Below, piece by piece: positions 9,389 through 17,925 of a stretch of 64,000 nt of DNA (positions within the stretch are counted from its first letter, which is position 1; each line of letters starts with the position of its first letter). Made by a program: the position numbers and the translations under genes. This DNA comes from Salipiger sp. H15 (GTDB lineage Bacteria; Pseudomonadota; Alphaproteobacteria; Rhodobacterales; Rhodobacteraceae), in NCBI RefSeq assembly GCF_040409955.1, contig NZ_CP123385.1:789501-853500 (forward strand), given 5' to 3'. The notes below the pieces were generated by a model, which searched no databases, was not told the DNA's origin, and worked only from the letters and a program-made list of their open reading frames with translations.

Positions 9389-10210
9389 ATGCCCCTGTCT
9401 CAACTGATTATTCTCGCTCTCATCCAGGGTATCACCGAGTTTCTGCCGATTTCCTCATCAGGTCACCTGATTCTCCTGCCCAGCCTGACCGGCATGCAGG
9501 ACCAGGGCCAGGTGATCGACGTGGCGGTGCACGTCGGCACGCTCTTCGCGGTCGTGCTCTACTTCTGGTCGGACGTGCGCGACGGCATCGCCGGCATCCC
9601 GCGCATGCTGACCGGCCGGATCGACACCCCCGGCTCCAGGCTCGCCTTCCTGCTCGCCGTCGCCACGGTGCCGGTGATCCTCGTCGGGCTCATCCTCAAC
9701 CTCACCGGCCTTTCGGACATGATGCGCTCGCCCGCGGTGATCGGCTGGACCATGCTGGTCTTCGGCATCGTGCTCTGGTGGGCCGACCAGAAGGGCCCGC
9801 AGGAGAAGACCGAGGCCGACTGGAACCTGCCCGACGCGATCAAGCTCGGCCTCTGGCAGGCGGTGGCGCTGATTCCCGGCACCTCGCGCTCGGGCATCAC
9901 CATCACCGGCGCGCGGCAGATGGGCTACAGGCGCCATGACGCGGCAAAGATCTCGATGCTCATGTCGATCCCGACCATCCTCGCCTCGGGCATCCTGCTC
10001 GGCGCCGAGGTGATCGGCAGCGCCGACGCGCAGGCCGCCAGGGACGGCGCCATCGCCGCCGGATTCGCCTTCGTCTCGGCACTGCTCGCGCTGACGCTGA
10101 TGATGCGCCTGCTGCGCTCGGTGAGCTTCACCCCCTACGTGATCTACCGGGTGATCCTCGGGCTTTTCCTGCTCTTCTACGTCTACGTGCTCGGCGCGCC
10201 GGCCGCCTGA
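9389..10210 (+). CDS. uppP: Undecaprenyl-diphosphate phosphatase
   Basis: Recycles undecaprenyl pyrophosphate to the monophosphate carrier used for peptidoglycan and other wall polymers; family members raise bacitracin tolerance. It has 273 residues with about 7-8 hydrophobic segments. Hallmarks are QGITEFLPISSSGHL at 14-28, with the acidic and Ser-rich active-site loop, and PGTSRSGITITGAR near 165-178, with the catalytic Arg. Together with mtgA it gives this stretch two cell-wall genes. It is transcribed alone and is followed by a GC-rich hairpin. Confidence 0.95.
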   Translation: MPLSQLIILALIQGITEFLPISSSGHLILLPSLTGMQDQGQVIDVAVHVGTLFAVVLYFWSDVRDGIAGIPRMLTGRIDTPGSRLAFLLAVATVPVILVGLILNLTGLSDMMRSPAVIGWTMLVFGIVLWWADQKGPQEKTEADWNLPDAIKLGLWQAVALIPGTSRSGITITGARQMGYRRHDAAKISMLMSIPTILASGILLGAEVIGSADAQAARDGAIAAGFAFVSALLALTLMMRLLRSVSFTPYVIYRVILGLFLLFYVYVLGAPAA

Positions 10211-10229
10211 CGGCCGCCGGACATGGAAA

Positions 10230-10259
10230 GGCCCCGGAGTTCGGGGAAACTCCGGGGCC
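10230..10259 (+). terminator. Strong GC hairpin after uppP
   Basis: GGCCCCGGAGT (10230-10240) pairs perfectly with ACTCCGGGGCC (10249-10259), 19 bases after the uppP stop. The following bases (GTTGATC) are not a T-run, so termination efficiency is uncertain. Confidence 0.5.
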
Positions 10260-10460
10260 GTTGATCTGCCCGGGACCGGCGGGGGAGCCGGCAGGGACAG
10301 TAATGGGGCAGTCAACCTCGCTCGTCTTCACAGCTGCGCGACGGTGCGATAAGTGCAGCTAAATCAGGGATTTCGGGCTTTGCAACGCGGGGTTTGCATT
10401 CGCGCGGATTCCCGCCGTAGGCGAGTCGCCCGACCGGCAAGAAACTGCCGATACGTAAAG

Positions 10461-10931
10461 TCAGACCCGGTGGTAGGGACTGCCCGAAAGAATTGACGCG
10501 GCGCGGTAGAGCTGCTCCGAGAGCATGACCCGCACCAGCATGTGCGGCCAGACCATCTGTCCGAAGGAAAGTGCAAGGTCCGCCTCGGCGCGCAGGCCGG
10601 GATCGATTCCATCCGCGCCGCCGATCACGAAGGCCAGGTCCCCCAGCCCGCCGTCGCGCAGATCGCCAAGCTGGCGCGCGAAATCCGGCGAGCTCGTCAC
10701 CCGGCCGCGCTCGTCGAGGATGCAGAGCCGGGCCCCCGCGGGAATCGCCTTGCGCAGCAGCGCGGCCTCGGCGGCCATGCCGCCGCCCTTGCGGTCCTCG
10801 ACCTCGGTCACCGTCACCGGACCCAGCCCCAGCGCCCGACCTGTCCGGTCGAAGCGCTTGAGATAATCGTCAATCAGGTCGCGCTCGGGGCCAGACCGCA
10901 GCCGGCCCACGACGCAGAGATGCACGCGCAT
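10461..10931 (-). CDS. rlmH: 23S rRNA (pseudouridine1915-N3)-methyltransferase RlmH
   Basis: A SPOUT methyltransferase that N3-methylates pseudouridine 1915 in helix 69 of 23S rRNA in the assembled 70S ribosome. It has 156 residues. Family signatures are the start MRVHLCVVGRL, LDERGRVTSS, FVIGGADGID (the SAM-binding knot) and the C-terminal QMVWPHMLVRVMLSEQLYRA and YHRV end. It lies 13 bp downstream of rsfS, the usual alphaproteobacterial pairing of two ribosome-related genes, and is almost certainly cotranscribed with it. Confidence 0.96.
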   Translation of the reverse strand: MRVHLCVVGRLRSGPERDLIDDYLKRFDRTGRALGLGPVTVTEVEDRKGGGMAAEAALLRKAIPAGARLCILDERGRVTSSPDFARQLGDLRDGGLGDLAFVIGGADGIDPGLRAEADLALSFGQMVWPHMLVRVMLSEQLYRAASILSGSPYHRV

Positions 10932-10944
10932 GAGCGCTCCCTAG

Positions 10945-11364
10945 TCAGGTCGCGCTCTGGGTCACCTTGCCCAGCGGCATCCACATCTTCTCGAGCTGGT
11001 AGAACTCGCGCACTTCCGGGCGGAACACGTGGACGATCACGTCGCCCGCGTCGATCAGCACCCAGTCGCCGGTCTCCTCGCCCTCGGTCTTCGAGGGAAT
11101 GCCCAGCTCGTGTTTCAGATCCTCGGCGAGCTTCTGCGCGATCGAGGCCACCTGCCGCGAGGAACGTCCCGAGCAGATCACCATATGATCGCAGACGGAG
11201 GTCTTGCCGCGCAGGTCGATCTGCACGGTTTCTTCCGCCTTGTTGTCGTCGAGAGACTTGAGGACCGCAGCAAGGACATCCTCGCTCGTGACCCCGGTGT
11301 GGGTGAGCCCCGTCATGGGCATCCCCGCATCTGCGGCGCCGGCCGCATCGGCAGTAAGTGACAG
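10945..11364 (-). CDS. rsfS: Ribosome silencing factor RsfS (start uncertain)
   Basis: Binds uL14 and blocks 30S/50S joining, lowering translation in starvation. The DUF143 core is complete: IDLRGKTSVCDHMVICSGRSSRQV, TGDWVLIDAGDVIVHVF and REFYQLEKMW. The start is unclear. The frame stays open to an ATG at 11430 that lacks a Shine-Dalgarno. The only strong site, AAGGAGGA, sits 8 nt before an in-frame CTG at 11364, which I use. In-frame ATGs at 11322 and 11316 are further options. An out-of-frame ATG at 11369 lies under the same SD. Upstream gene of the rsfS-rlmH pair. Confidence 0.88.
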   Translation of the reverse strand: MSLTADAAGAADAGMPMTGLTHTGVTSEDVLAAVLKSLDDNKAEETVQIDLRGKTSVCDHMVICSGRSSRQVASIAQKLAEDLKHELGIPSKTEGEETGDWVLIDAGDVIVHVFRPEVREFYQLEKMWMPLGKVTQSAT

Positions 11365-11514
11365 GACATTGTCCTCCTTGATTGCACGCGCCGAATGTGA
11401 CCCCGGCGCCGGGCCCTTTAAAGATAGCATCGCAGAGGGGTTTTCTCAACGTTGCGGCGAAAGATCGCCCTTTATCCGGGACAGCCGCCTGATTCAACGG
11501 TCAAAACACAGGGG

Positions 11515-11660
11515 CCCTCGGCGCCGACTCGGCCCCGCCCCGCCGCCGCGCTGCCAGCACGGTCGCGCCATGCGTACTTTTGAAGAGAAGAAGCAGGGGC
11601 CCTGCCCTTCTTCTCTTTCCAAATACGCGGCGCGGCGCCTCCGCGGGCGGGGCGGCCCGG
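11515..11660. repeat. Intergenic repeat, copies 2 and 3 in inverted orientation
   Basis: Two tails related to the 387-406 element face each other. A plus-strand copy (CGTACTTTTGAAGAGAAGAA, from 11573) and a minus-strand copy (CGTATTTGGAAAGAGAAGAA, from 11627 leftwards) meet through GAGAAGAAG-CAGGG/GCCCTG-CTTCTTCTC, forming a near-perfect 31-nt palindrome at about 11584-11614. GC-rich stems flank both sides. It lies between the divergent rsfS and the ABM gene. Confidence 0.55.
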
Positions 11661-11737
11661 CAGGCGCGCGGCGCCGGAACGGGCTTGCCAAGCGCCGCGC
11701 CCGCTGCGCAACCTGCCGCGCAACAAGGAGTTTTGCC

Positions 11738-12082
11738 ATGATCGCCATCATCTTCGAGGTCGTCCCCGCGGAGGGCCGCAAGCAGGACTACCTCGACATC
11801 GCCGCCGCCATGCGCCCGATGGTCGAGGAGGTCGAGGGCTTCCTCTCGGTCGAGCGCTTCCAGAGCCTCACCAACCCCGACAAGCTGCTCTCGATCAGCT
11901 TCTTCGAGGACGAGGCGGCGGTGCAGCGCTGGCGGACCCTCGCCGCGCATCGCGGCGCGCAGAAGGCCGGGCGCGAGGGAATCTTCGCGGGCTACCGGCT
12001 CAAGGTCTGCCAGGTGCTGCGCGACTACGGCATGGACGACCGCGCCGAGGCGCCGCGGGACAGCCTCGCCGAGCACGGCTGA
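11738..12082 (+). CDS. Antibiotic biosynthesis monooxygenase (ABM) fold protein
   Basis: A 114-residue protein beginning MIAIIFEVVPAEG; ATG at 11738 follows AAGGAG at 11725-11730. It has the dimeric ferredoxin-like ABM pattern: an N-terminal beta strand, helix YLDIAAAMRPMVEEVEGFLSVERF, strand KLLSISFFEDEAAVQRWR, then H-R-x-A-Q-K-A. Relatives include cofactor-free quinone-forming monooxygenases, heme-degrading enzymes and proteins of unknown role. No heme or substrate residue decides between these, so only the fold is claimed. Single-gene unit with a hairpin terminator shared with the convergent aminotransferase. Confidence 0.8.
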   Translation: MIAIIFEVVPAEGRKQDYLDIAAAMRPMVEEVEGFLSVERFQSLTNPDKLLSISFFEDEAAVQRWRTLAAHRGAQKAGREGIFAGYRLKVCQVLRDYGMDDRAEAPRDSLAEHG

Positions 12083-12090
12083 AACGCAAG

Positions 12091-12116
12091 ACGCGGGCCC
12101 GAAGGCCCGCGTTTCC
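12091..12116. terminator. Terminator between the convergent ABM and aminotransferase genes
   Basis: ACGCGGGCC (12091-12099), CGAA loop, GGCCCGCGT (12104-12112), then TTCC. It is 9 bases after the ABM stop and 23 bases before the aminotransferase stop on the other strand, and can serve both. Confidence 0.7.
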
Positions 12117-12134
12117 AACCCGGGACGCCGGGGC

Positions 12135-13319
12135 TCAGATGCCCGACTTGATGATCGCTTCCGCGAGGATCGGCACGGTGGTCCTGTTCAGCCCCGCGAT
12201 GTTCAGGCGCGAGTCGCCCACCATGTAGATGCCGTGGTCGCGGCGCAGCGTCTCGACCTGGTCGGGGCTGGCCCCGAGGCGCGAGAACATGCCGCGGTGC
12301 TGGGCGATGAAGCCGAAGCGGTCCGAGCCCGCGAGGCGCTGCAGCTCCGAGGCCAGCTGCTCGCGCAGCCCCAGCATCGACAGGCGCACCTCTTCCAGCT
12401 CGGCGGCCCAGTCGGCGCGCAGCTCGGGATCGGTCAGCACCATGGTCACCAGCCGCGCGCCGTGATCCGGCGGGAAGGAGTAGTTCTGGCGGTTGAGGTA
12501 GTTCAGCGTGCCCTGGTTCAGCGTCTTGGCCGAGGCGTCGTTGCTGACCGCCATCAGGAGGCCGGTGCGCTCACGGTAGATGCCGAAGTTCTTCGAGCAG
12601 GAGGCGGCGATCAGGCACTCGGGCACCGAGGAGGCGACAAGGCGCACGCCCGCCGCGTCTTCCTCGAGACCGTCACCGAAGCCCTGGTAGGCGATGTCGA
12701 TCATCGGCGTGCCCTGCTTCTCGAGCAGCAGGTCGACCACGGCCTTCCACTGCGAGATGTTCAGGTTCGCGCCGGTCGGGTTGTGGCAGCAGCCGTGCAG
12801 CAGCACCACGTCGCCCGGCAGCACCTGCTGCAGGTCGGCGATCATGCCCACGAAGTCCACGCCGCGGGTCTCGGCGTCGAAGTAGCGGTAGGAGACGACC
12901 TCGAGCCCCATGTGCTTGAGGATCGACAGGTGGTTCGGCCAGGTCGGATCCGAGACGAAGACGCGCGCCCTGGGGTTGGCCATCTTGATCATGTCGAAGG
13001 CCTGGCGCACCGCGCCGGTGCCGCCCGGGGTCGCGGCCGCCGCCACGTTCTCGAACGGAACCGCGTCGCCCAGCACCAGCTTGCCCAGCGCCTCGGCAAA
13101 GGCCGGATCGCCGGCGAGGCCGGTATAGGACTTGGTGGTCTCACTCTCCCAGAGCTGCTTTTCCGCCGCCTTGATGGCGCGCATGACCGGCGTGTTGCCG
13201 CTGGCGTCCTTGTAGACGCCGACCCCGAGGTCGATCTTCTGCGTGCGCGGGTCTTCCTTGTAGGCCTGCATCAGCATGAGGATCTTGTCGGCGGGTTGCT
13301 CTTTGAGAGTCTCGAACAT
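12135..13319 (-). CDS. Aromatic/aspartate class I aminotransferase
   Basis: PLP-dependent transaminase, 394 residues, of the AspC/TyrB type. Visible are LGVGVYKDASGNTPVM near the N terminus, CCHNPTGANL, AYQGFGDGLEEDA and the PLP-lysine segment SCSKNFGIYRERTG, with the C-terminal Arg in RLNIAGLN. The sequence style (DIAYQGF, HGCCHNPTG) fits aromatic amino-acid aminotransferase, but AspC is not excluded. The start at 13319 is preferred over an upstream ATG because it overlaps the sulfurtransferase stop as TGATG, with GGAGAGAA upstream, indicating translational coupling. Confidence 0.9.
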   Translation of the reverse strand: MFETLKEQPADKILMLMQAYKEDPRTQKIDLGVGVYKDASGNTPVMRAIKAAEKQLWESETTKSYTGLAGDPAFAEALGKLVLGDAVPFENVAAAATPGGTGAVRQAFDMIKMANPRARVFVSDPTWPNHLSILKHMGLEVVSYRYFDAETRGVDFVGMIADLQQVLPGDVVLLHGCCHNPTGANLNISQWKAVVDLLLEKQGTPMIDIAYQGFGDGLEEDAAGVRLVASSVPECLIAASCSKNFGIYRERTGLLMAVSNDASAKTLNQGTLNYLNRQNYSFPPDHGARLVTMVLTDPELRADWAAELEEVRLSMLGLREQLASELQRLAGSDRFGFIAQHRGMFSRLGASPDQVETLRRDHGIYMVGDSRLNIAGLNRTTVPILAEAIIKSGI

Positions 13320-14179
13320 CAGTTCTCTCCGGTGGCGACGGGCAGCGTGGGGAATTGCCCCCACTCGCTCCAGGACCCGTCATAAAGGGCGTGGTCGGTC
13401 TTGCCGAGGCGGGTCAGGGCAAGGCTCAGGATGGCGGCGGTGACACCCGATCCGCAGCTGGTGATCGCGGGCTTGCCGAGGTCGACCCCGGCGGCCTCGA
13501 AGGCGGCGCGCAGCGCCTCGGGCGATTTCATCGTCTGGTCGGGGTTGAGCAGCGTGCCGAAGGGCACGTTCTTCGAGCCGGGGATGTGGCCCGAGCGCAG
13601 GCCCGGGCGCGGCTCGGCCACCTCGCCGCGGAAGCGGGCGGGGGCACGGGCGTCGAGGATCTCGTGGTCGCGCAGCTTCGAGGCGGCGGAGACCTGCGTC
13701 ACGTCCTTCACCAGGTGGTTCTGGCGGCGCACCATCATGTGGCGGTCGCGGATCACGGGGGGCAGGTCCTCGACCTCGCGCCCCTCGGACTGCCACTTGG
13801 GAAGCCCGCCGTCGAGCACGGCGATGTCGTCATGGCCCATCAGCTTGAACAGCCACCAGACGCGCGCGGAGGAAAACAGGCCGGTGCCGTCGTAGACGAC
13901 GATCTGGTGCCCGTCGCCGACCCCCATGGCGCGCATCCGGGACATGAACTTGTCCACCGGCGGCACCATGTGCGGCAGGCTCGAGCGCAGGTCGGAGATC
14001 TCGTCGATGTCGAAGAAGCGGGCGCCGGGGATATGCGCGGCCTCGTACTCGGCCTTCGGATCGCGGCTGGATCCGGGCATGTACCAGCTCGCGTCGAGCA
14101 GGCGCAGGTCGGGATCTTTCAGGTGGCGTGCCAGCCAGTCGGTGGACACCAGCGTCTTGGGATCGTCACTTGCCATCAC
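13319..14179 (-). CDS. sseA: 3-mercaptopyruvate sulfurtransferase (tandem rhodanese)
   Basis: Transfers sulfur from 3-mercaptopyruvate (or thiosulfate) to thiophilic acceptors. The 286 residues hold two rhodanese domains: the inactive N-terminal half (LLDASWYMPGSSRDPKAEYEAAHIPGARFFDID) and the catalytic C-terminal half ending in the active loop TSCGSGVTAAI, whose CG[S/T]G form favours mercaptopyruvate over thiosulfate. It is translationally coupled to the downstream aminotransferase. Aminotransferases produce 3-mercaptopyruvate from cysteine, so the pair makes biochemical sense as a cysteine transamination and desulfuration unit; that link is inference. Confidence 0.92.
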   Translation of the reverse strand: MMASDDPKTLVSTDWLARHLKDPDLRLLDASWYMPGSSRDPKAEYEAAHIPGARFFDIDEISDLRSSLPHMVPPVDKFMSRMRAMGVGDGHQIVVYDGTGLFSSARVWWLFKLMGHDDIAVLDGGLPKWQSEGREVEDLPPVIRDRHMMVRRQNHLVKDVTQVSAASKLRDHEILDARAPARFRGEVAEPRPGLRSGHIPGSKNVPFGTLLNPDQTMKSPEALRAAFEAAGVDLGKPAITSCGSGVTAAILSLALTRLGKTDHALYDGSWSEWGQFPTLPVATGEN

Positions 14180-14278
14180 CTCTCCCCGGGGCTGTCAGCA
14201 TCGCCTCGTCTCTACGGTGCCGGACCCGGACTCGCAAGGGTGCGATGCCCCGCAGAAGCCGGGACGGCGGGAGGGAGG

Positions 14279-14752
14279 TCAGCCGCGCTCCTTGAGCAGG
14301 CGCTGCTTCTGGCGGTTCCAGTCGCGCTGCGCCTCGGTCTCGCGCTTGTCGTGGTTCTGCTTGCCGCGCGCGATGCCGATCTTCAGCTTCACCACGCCCT
14401 TGTGGTTGAAGTACATGACCAGCGGCACGATCGTCATGCCCTTGCGCTGGGTCTCGTTCCACAGCCGCGAGAGCTCCTTCTTGGAGACCAGCAGCTTGCG
14501 GCGGCGGCGCTCCTCGTGCGGGAACATGGCGCGATTGTAGGGGGCGATGTAGGAGTTCACCAGCCACAGCTCGCTGTCCTCGACCGCCGCGTAGCTCTCG
14601 GCGATGTTCGAGCTGTTCTCGCGCAGGCTCTTCACTTCGGACCCGGTCAGGATGATACCGCATTCGATATCGTCCTCGATCGCGTAGTCGAAGCGCGCGC
14701 GCCGGTTCTCGGCGATGATCTTGTAGTTGGGGTCGGACTTCTGCTTGGCCAT
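14279..14752 (-). CDS. smpB: SsrA-binding protein (trans-translation)
   Basis: Binds tmRNA and brings it to stalled ribosomes. 157 residues from ATG at 14752 ([23 protein letters not shown]). The OB-barrel signature is intact: [27 protein letters not shown], then [45 protein letters not shown] and the basic helical tail [22 protein letters not shown]. The open frame extends upstream another 81 codons, but that part is low-complexity G+C and not conserved, so the ATG at 14752 is chosen. Confidence 0.96.
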   Translation of the reverse strand: MAKQKSDPNYKIIAENRRARFDYAIEDDIECGIILTGSEVKSLRENSSNIAESYAAVEDSELWLVNSYIAPYNRAMFPHEERRRRKLLVSKKELSRLWNETQRKGMTIVPLVMYFNHKGVVKLKIGIARGKQNHDKRETEAQRDWNRQKQRLLKERG

Positions 14753-15066
14753 GATGGCTGCACATAGGGGCTGGGGGGCGATCTGTCCATATGGCACGGG
14801 GGAGCTCGTGGCAGGGAGAGGGCGCCGCCCACCGGGGAGAGCCGGTCCACATGAAGGTCCGGACCGTCCTTCCACATGGTCCAAATATCCCCGCCGGAGG
14901 CATCCGGCCCCTCGACCCGCGCGGCGCCGGGCGGGCGCGGCGCCTGCGCCACTTGTTCTTGCTCCTTTTTTCAGCGGTGCTAACAGGGAAGGCAAGGCGC
15001 GCGTCCCGGTGCGGGGCTTTGCGGTTCCGCCCGGCCCGGTGCGCCAGTATCGACAGGAGACGACCC
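14753..15066. other. Intergenic region upstream of smpB and the purine operon
   Basis: The 314 bp between divergent smpB and puuE hold no convincing gene. It should contain both promoters; a TTGTTC/TTTTTT AT-rich stretch at about 14951-14972 is the only part with promoter-like composition for the plus strand. I see no clear operator. Confidence 0.4.
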
Positions 15067-16497
15067 ATGCCAGAGGACCGGCAGATGCAGCGCTACCCCC
15101 GCAACATGATCGGGCACGGGCCCGACCGCCCCGACGCGCAATGGCCCGGCGGCGCGAAGATCGCCGTGCAGTTCGTGCTCAACTACGAGGAGGGCGGCGA
15201 GAACAGCATCCTGCACGGGGACGCGGCCTCCGAGGCCTTCCTGTCGGACATCGCGGGCGCGGCACAATGGCCCGGGCAGCGGCACTGGAACATGGAGTCG
15301 ATCTACGAATACGGCGCCCGCGCCGGGTTCTGGCGGCTGCACCGGCTCTTCACCGGCTACGAGATCCCGCTCACCATCTACGGCGTCGCCACCGCCCTCG
15401 CACGCTCGCCCGAGCAGGTCGAGGCGATGAAGGACGCCGGCTGGGAGATCGCCTCGCACGGGCTGAAGTGGGTCGAGCACAAGGACATGCCCGAGGCCGA
15501 GGAGCGCGCCGCCATCGCCGAGGCGATCCGCCTGCACACCGAGGTCGTGGGCGCGCCGCCGCGCGGCTGGTACACCGGGCGTTGCAGCGCCAACACCGTC
15601 CGCCTCGTCGCCGAGACCGGGGCGATGGACTACATCTCCGACACCTACGACGACGACCTGCCCTACTGGCTCGAGGTGGACGGCCGCGACCAGCTGATCA
15701 TCCCCTACACGCTCGAGGCCAACGACATGCGCTTCGCCACCTCGCCCGGCTGGATCGAGGGCGAGATGTTCTACACCTACCTCAAGGACGCGTTCGATGC
15801 GCTGATCGTCGAGGGAGAGGCGGGCAAGCCGGCGATGATGTCGGTCGGCTTGCACTGCCGCCTCATCGGCCGGCCGGGCAAGATGATGGGGCTCAAGCGC
15901 TTCCTCGACTACATCGGCGGCTTCGACGGGGTCTGGACCCCGACCCGGCTGGAGATCGCAGAGCATTGGGCGAAGGTGCATCCGCCGAAGACCGGCCCGC
16001 GCCCCTCGACCATGGACCGCGAGACCTTCGTCGGCACCTTCGGCGGCATCGTCGAGCATTCGCCCTGGGTCGCCGAGCGCGCCTTCGCGCTGGAGCTGGG
16101 CGCGGCGCATGACCGGCCCGCGGGGCTGGCCAACGCGCTCGCCCGCGTGCTGCGCACCGCGAGCCGCGAGGAACGGCTCGGCGTGCTGCAGGCGCACCCG
16201 GATCTTGCCGGCAAGCTGGCGCAGGCGAAGCGCCTCACCGACGAGAGCAGCGCCGAGCAGGCCAGCGCCGGGCTCGACGCGCTGACCGACGCCGAGCGCG
16301 CGCGCTTCACCGAGCTCAACGCCGCCTATGTCGGCAAGCACGGCTTCCCCTTCATCATCGCGGTGCGCGACCACGACAAGGCCGGCATCCTTGCCGCCTT
16401 CGAGCGACGCATCGCACAGGGCACCGAGACCGAGTTCGCCGAGGCCTGCCGCCAGGTCGAACGCATCGCCCGCCTGCGCCTGGAGGCAATCCTTTGA
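15067..16497 (+). CDS. puuE: Bifunctional allantoinase (PuuE) - OHCU decarboxylase (UraD) fusion
   Basis: Two steps of urate breakdown on one chain of 476 residues. Residues 1 to about 310 are PuuE, a polysaccharide-deacetylase-fold allantoinase that opens (S)-allantoin without the usual metal-dependent amidohydrolase fold ([54 protein letters not shown]). Residues from about 318 are UraD, which decarboxylates OHCU to (S)-allantoin ([49 protein letters not shown]). ATG at 15067 follows AGGAG by 6 nt. First gene of a tightly packed operon; the next start overlaps its stop. Confidence 0.93.
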   Translation: MPEDRQMQRYPRNMIGHGPDRPDAQWPGGAKIAVQFVLNYEEGGENSILHGDAASEAFLSDIAGAAQWPGQRHWNMESIYEYGARAGFWRLHRLFTGYEIPLTIYGVATALARSPEQVEAMKDAGWEIASHGLKWVEHKDMPEAEERAAIAEAIRLHTEVVGAPPRGWYTGRCSANTVRLVAETGAMDYISDTYDDDLPYWLEVDGRDQLIIPYTLEANDMRFATSPGWIEGEMFYTYLKDAFDALIVEGEAGKPAMMSVGLHCRLIGRPGKMMGLKRFLDYIGGFDGVWTPTRLEIAEHWAKVHPPKTGPRPSTMDRETFVGTFGGIVEHSPWVAERAFALELGAAHDRPAGLANALARVLRTASREERLGVLQAHPDLAGKLAQAKRLTDESSAEQASAGLDALTDAERARFTELNAAYVGKHGFPFIIAVRDHDKAGILAAFERRIAQGTETEFAEACRQVERIARLRLEAIL

Positions 16498-17345
16498 GCA
16501 TCATGGACACCCCCCGTAGCTACGCCTTCCCGCCCGCCGGCATGCCGCCGCGCGAGGACAACCCGCAGGGCGCCGCAGTCTTCACCACCGCCTATGCCTT
16601 CCTGCCCGCCGGCACGATGCGCGACATCGTCACCTCGCTCCTGCCGGGCTGGACGCAGACCCGCGCCTGGATCATCGCCAAGCCGCTCTCGGGCTTTGCC
16701 GAGAGCTTCGCGCAATACGCAGTTGAACTGGCCCCGGGCGGCGGCAGCGACGGGCCCGAGCCCGATGCGCAGGCGCAGGCGGCGCTGCTGGTCACCGAGG
16801 GCACGGCGCGGCTGACCGTCGGCGGCACGGTGCACGACCTGCGTGCCGGTCACGTCGTCTACCTGCCGCCAAGCTCCGGCTGGACGATCTGGAACAGCGG
16901 CGGGACGCCCTGCAGGTTCCACTGGATCCGCAAGCGCTGGGAGGCGGCGCCGGGGGTCTCGGTGCCTCCGGTGATCGTCACCCATGACGACGAGGTCCCG
17001 GTGAACTGGATGGCCGGCTGCGAGGAGCTCTGGGGCACCCAGCGCTTCTTCGACCCCGCCGACATCCGCCACGACTTCCACGCCAATATCGTCACCTTCG
17101 GCAAGGGCGGGCGCATCCCCTTTGCCGAGACGCACGTGATGGAGCACGGGCTCTACGTGCTCGAGGGCCGCGCGAAGTACCTGCTCAACCAGGACTGGGT
17201 CGACGTCGGGCCCGGCGATTTCATGTGGCTGCGCGCCTTCTGCCCGCAGGCCTGCATCGTCGACGACAGCGCGCGCTTCCGCTACCTGCTCTACAAGGAC
17301 GTGAACCGCCACGTCTCGCTGGCGCCGGTGGGGGCGGCGCGATGA
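16494..17345 (+). CDS. (S)-ureidoglycine aminohydrolase (AllE/UglY type bicupin)
   Basis: Releases ammonia from (S)-ureidoglycine to give (S)-ureidoglycolate, in the cytoplasm. About 283 residues with two cupin domains; the second has the Mn-binding pattern E-T-H-V-M-E-H (FAETHVMEHGLYVLEGRAKY) and the PGDFMWLRAFCPQ strand. A TTG start at 16494 overlaps the puuE stop and is spaced 7 nt from GGAGG (16482-16486). An ATG at 16503 lies 16 nt from it, so TTG is preferred though annotators may pick ATG. Its product feeds the next gene, allA. Confidence 0.9.
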   Translation: MSIMDTPRSYAFPPAGMPPREDNPQGAAVFTTAYAFLPAGTMRDIVTSLLPGWTQTRAWIIAKPLSGFAESFAQYAVELAPGGGSDGPEPDAQAQAALLVTEGTARLTVGGTVHDLRAGHVVYLPPSSGWTIWNSGGTPCRFHWIRKRWEAAPGVSVPPVIVTHDDEVPVNWMAGCEELWGTQRFFDPADIRHDFHANIVTFGKGGRIPFAETHVMEHGLYVLEGRAKYLLNQDWVDVGPGDFMWLRAFCPQACIVDDSARFRYLLYKDVNRHVSLAPVGAAR

Positions 17346-17839
17346 GGGAGATCGCCGCGCGCCCGCTCACCGCCGAGGGTTTCGCGCCCTATGGCGAGGT
17401 GCTCGAGGTGAAAGGCGCCCCCGACAAGATCATCAACCAGGGGCTCTGCGGGCGGCACCACGACCGCGCCGGGATGGATTTCGGACCGGAGGGGCGGGCG
17501 GGCATCAGCCTCTTCGACGCCGAGCCGCGCGCCCTGCCCTACACCCTCGAACTGGTCGAGCGGCACCCCGAGGGCTCCCAGGCCTTCCTGCCGATGCACC
17601 AGAACGAGTGGCTGGTGATCGTGGCCGAGCCCGGCGAGGGGGAAAACGACGCGCCGGGCGCCATCCATGCCTTTGTCGCGGCGCCCGGACAGGGGATCAA
17701 CCTGCGCCGCGGCACATGGCACGGGGTGCTGACGCCGTTGCACGCGCCGGGGCTCTTTGCCGTGGTCGACCGCATCGGGCATACGCCGAACCTCGAGGAA
17801 CACTGGCTGGAGGAGCCGCTGCTGATCACCCGGGGCTGA
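17342..17839 (+). CDS. allA: Ureidoglycolate lyase
   Basis: Cleaves (S)-ureidoglycolate to glyoxylate and urea, the last step of allantoin use. 165 residues, normal for AllA. The cupin-like signature is visible in PLTAEGFAPYGEVLE, RHPEGSQAFLPM, PMHQNEWLVIVA, GQGINLRRGTWHGVLTPL and FAVVDRIG. The start codon overlaps the previous stop as ATGA (17342-17345), so translation is coupled. No allantoate amidohydrolase, urate oxidase or urease is seen in the window; those steps must be encoded elsewhere. Confidence 0.94.
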   Translation: MREIAARPLTAEGFAPYGEVLEVKGAPDKIINQGLCGRHHDRAGMDFGPEGRAGISLFDAEPRALPYTLELVERHPEGSQAFLPMHQNEWLVIVAEPGEGENDAPGAIHAFVAAPGQGINLRRGTWHGVLTPLHAPGLFAVVDRIGHTPNLEEHWLEEPLLITRG

Positions 17840-17925
17840 CCGGCCCCGTACCCCGCGCAGGCGCCCGGCAGAGGCGGCGGGTCATCTCATTTTCACGACG
17901 TGACAACGACGAGGGAGACGATGGA

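Noticed and set aside
10260..10330. Small RNA or tRNA-like structure after uppP
   Set aside because: Stems are short and there is no anticodon arm or promoter; the only firm structure is the hairpin at 10230-10259.
12135..13364. Aminotransferase starting at the ATG at 13364
   Set aside because: The extra 15 residues come from the end of the sulfurtransferase gene in another frame; the TGATG overlap with a good ribosome site at 13319 is better.
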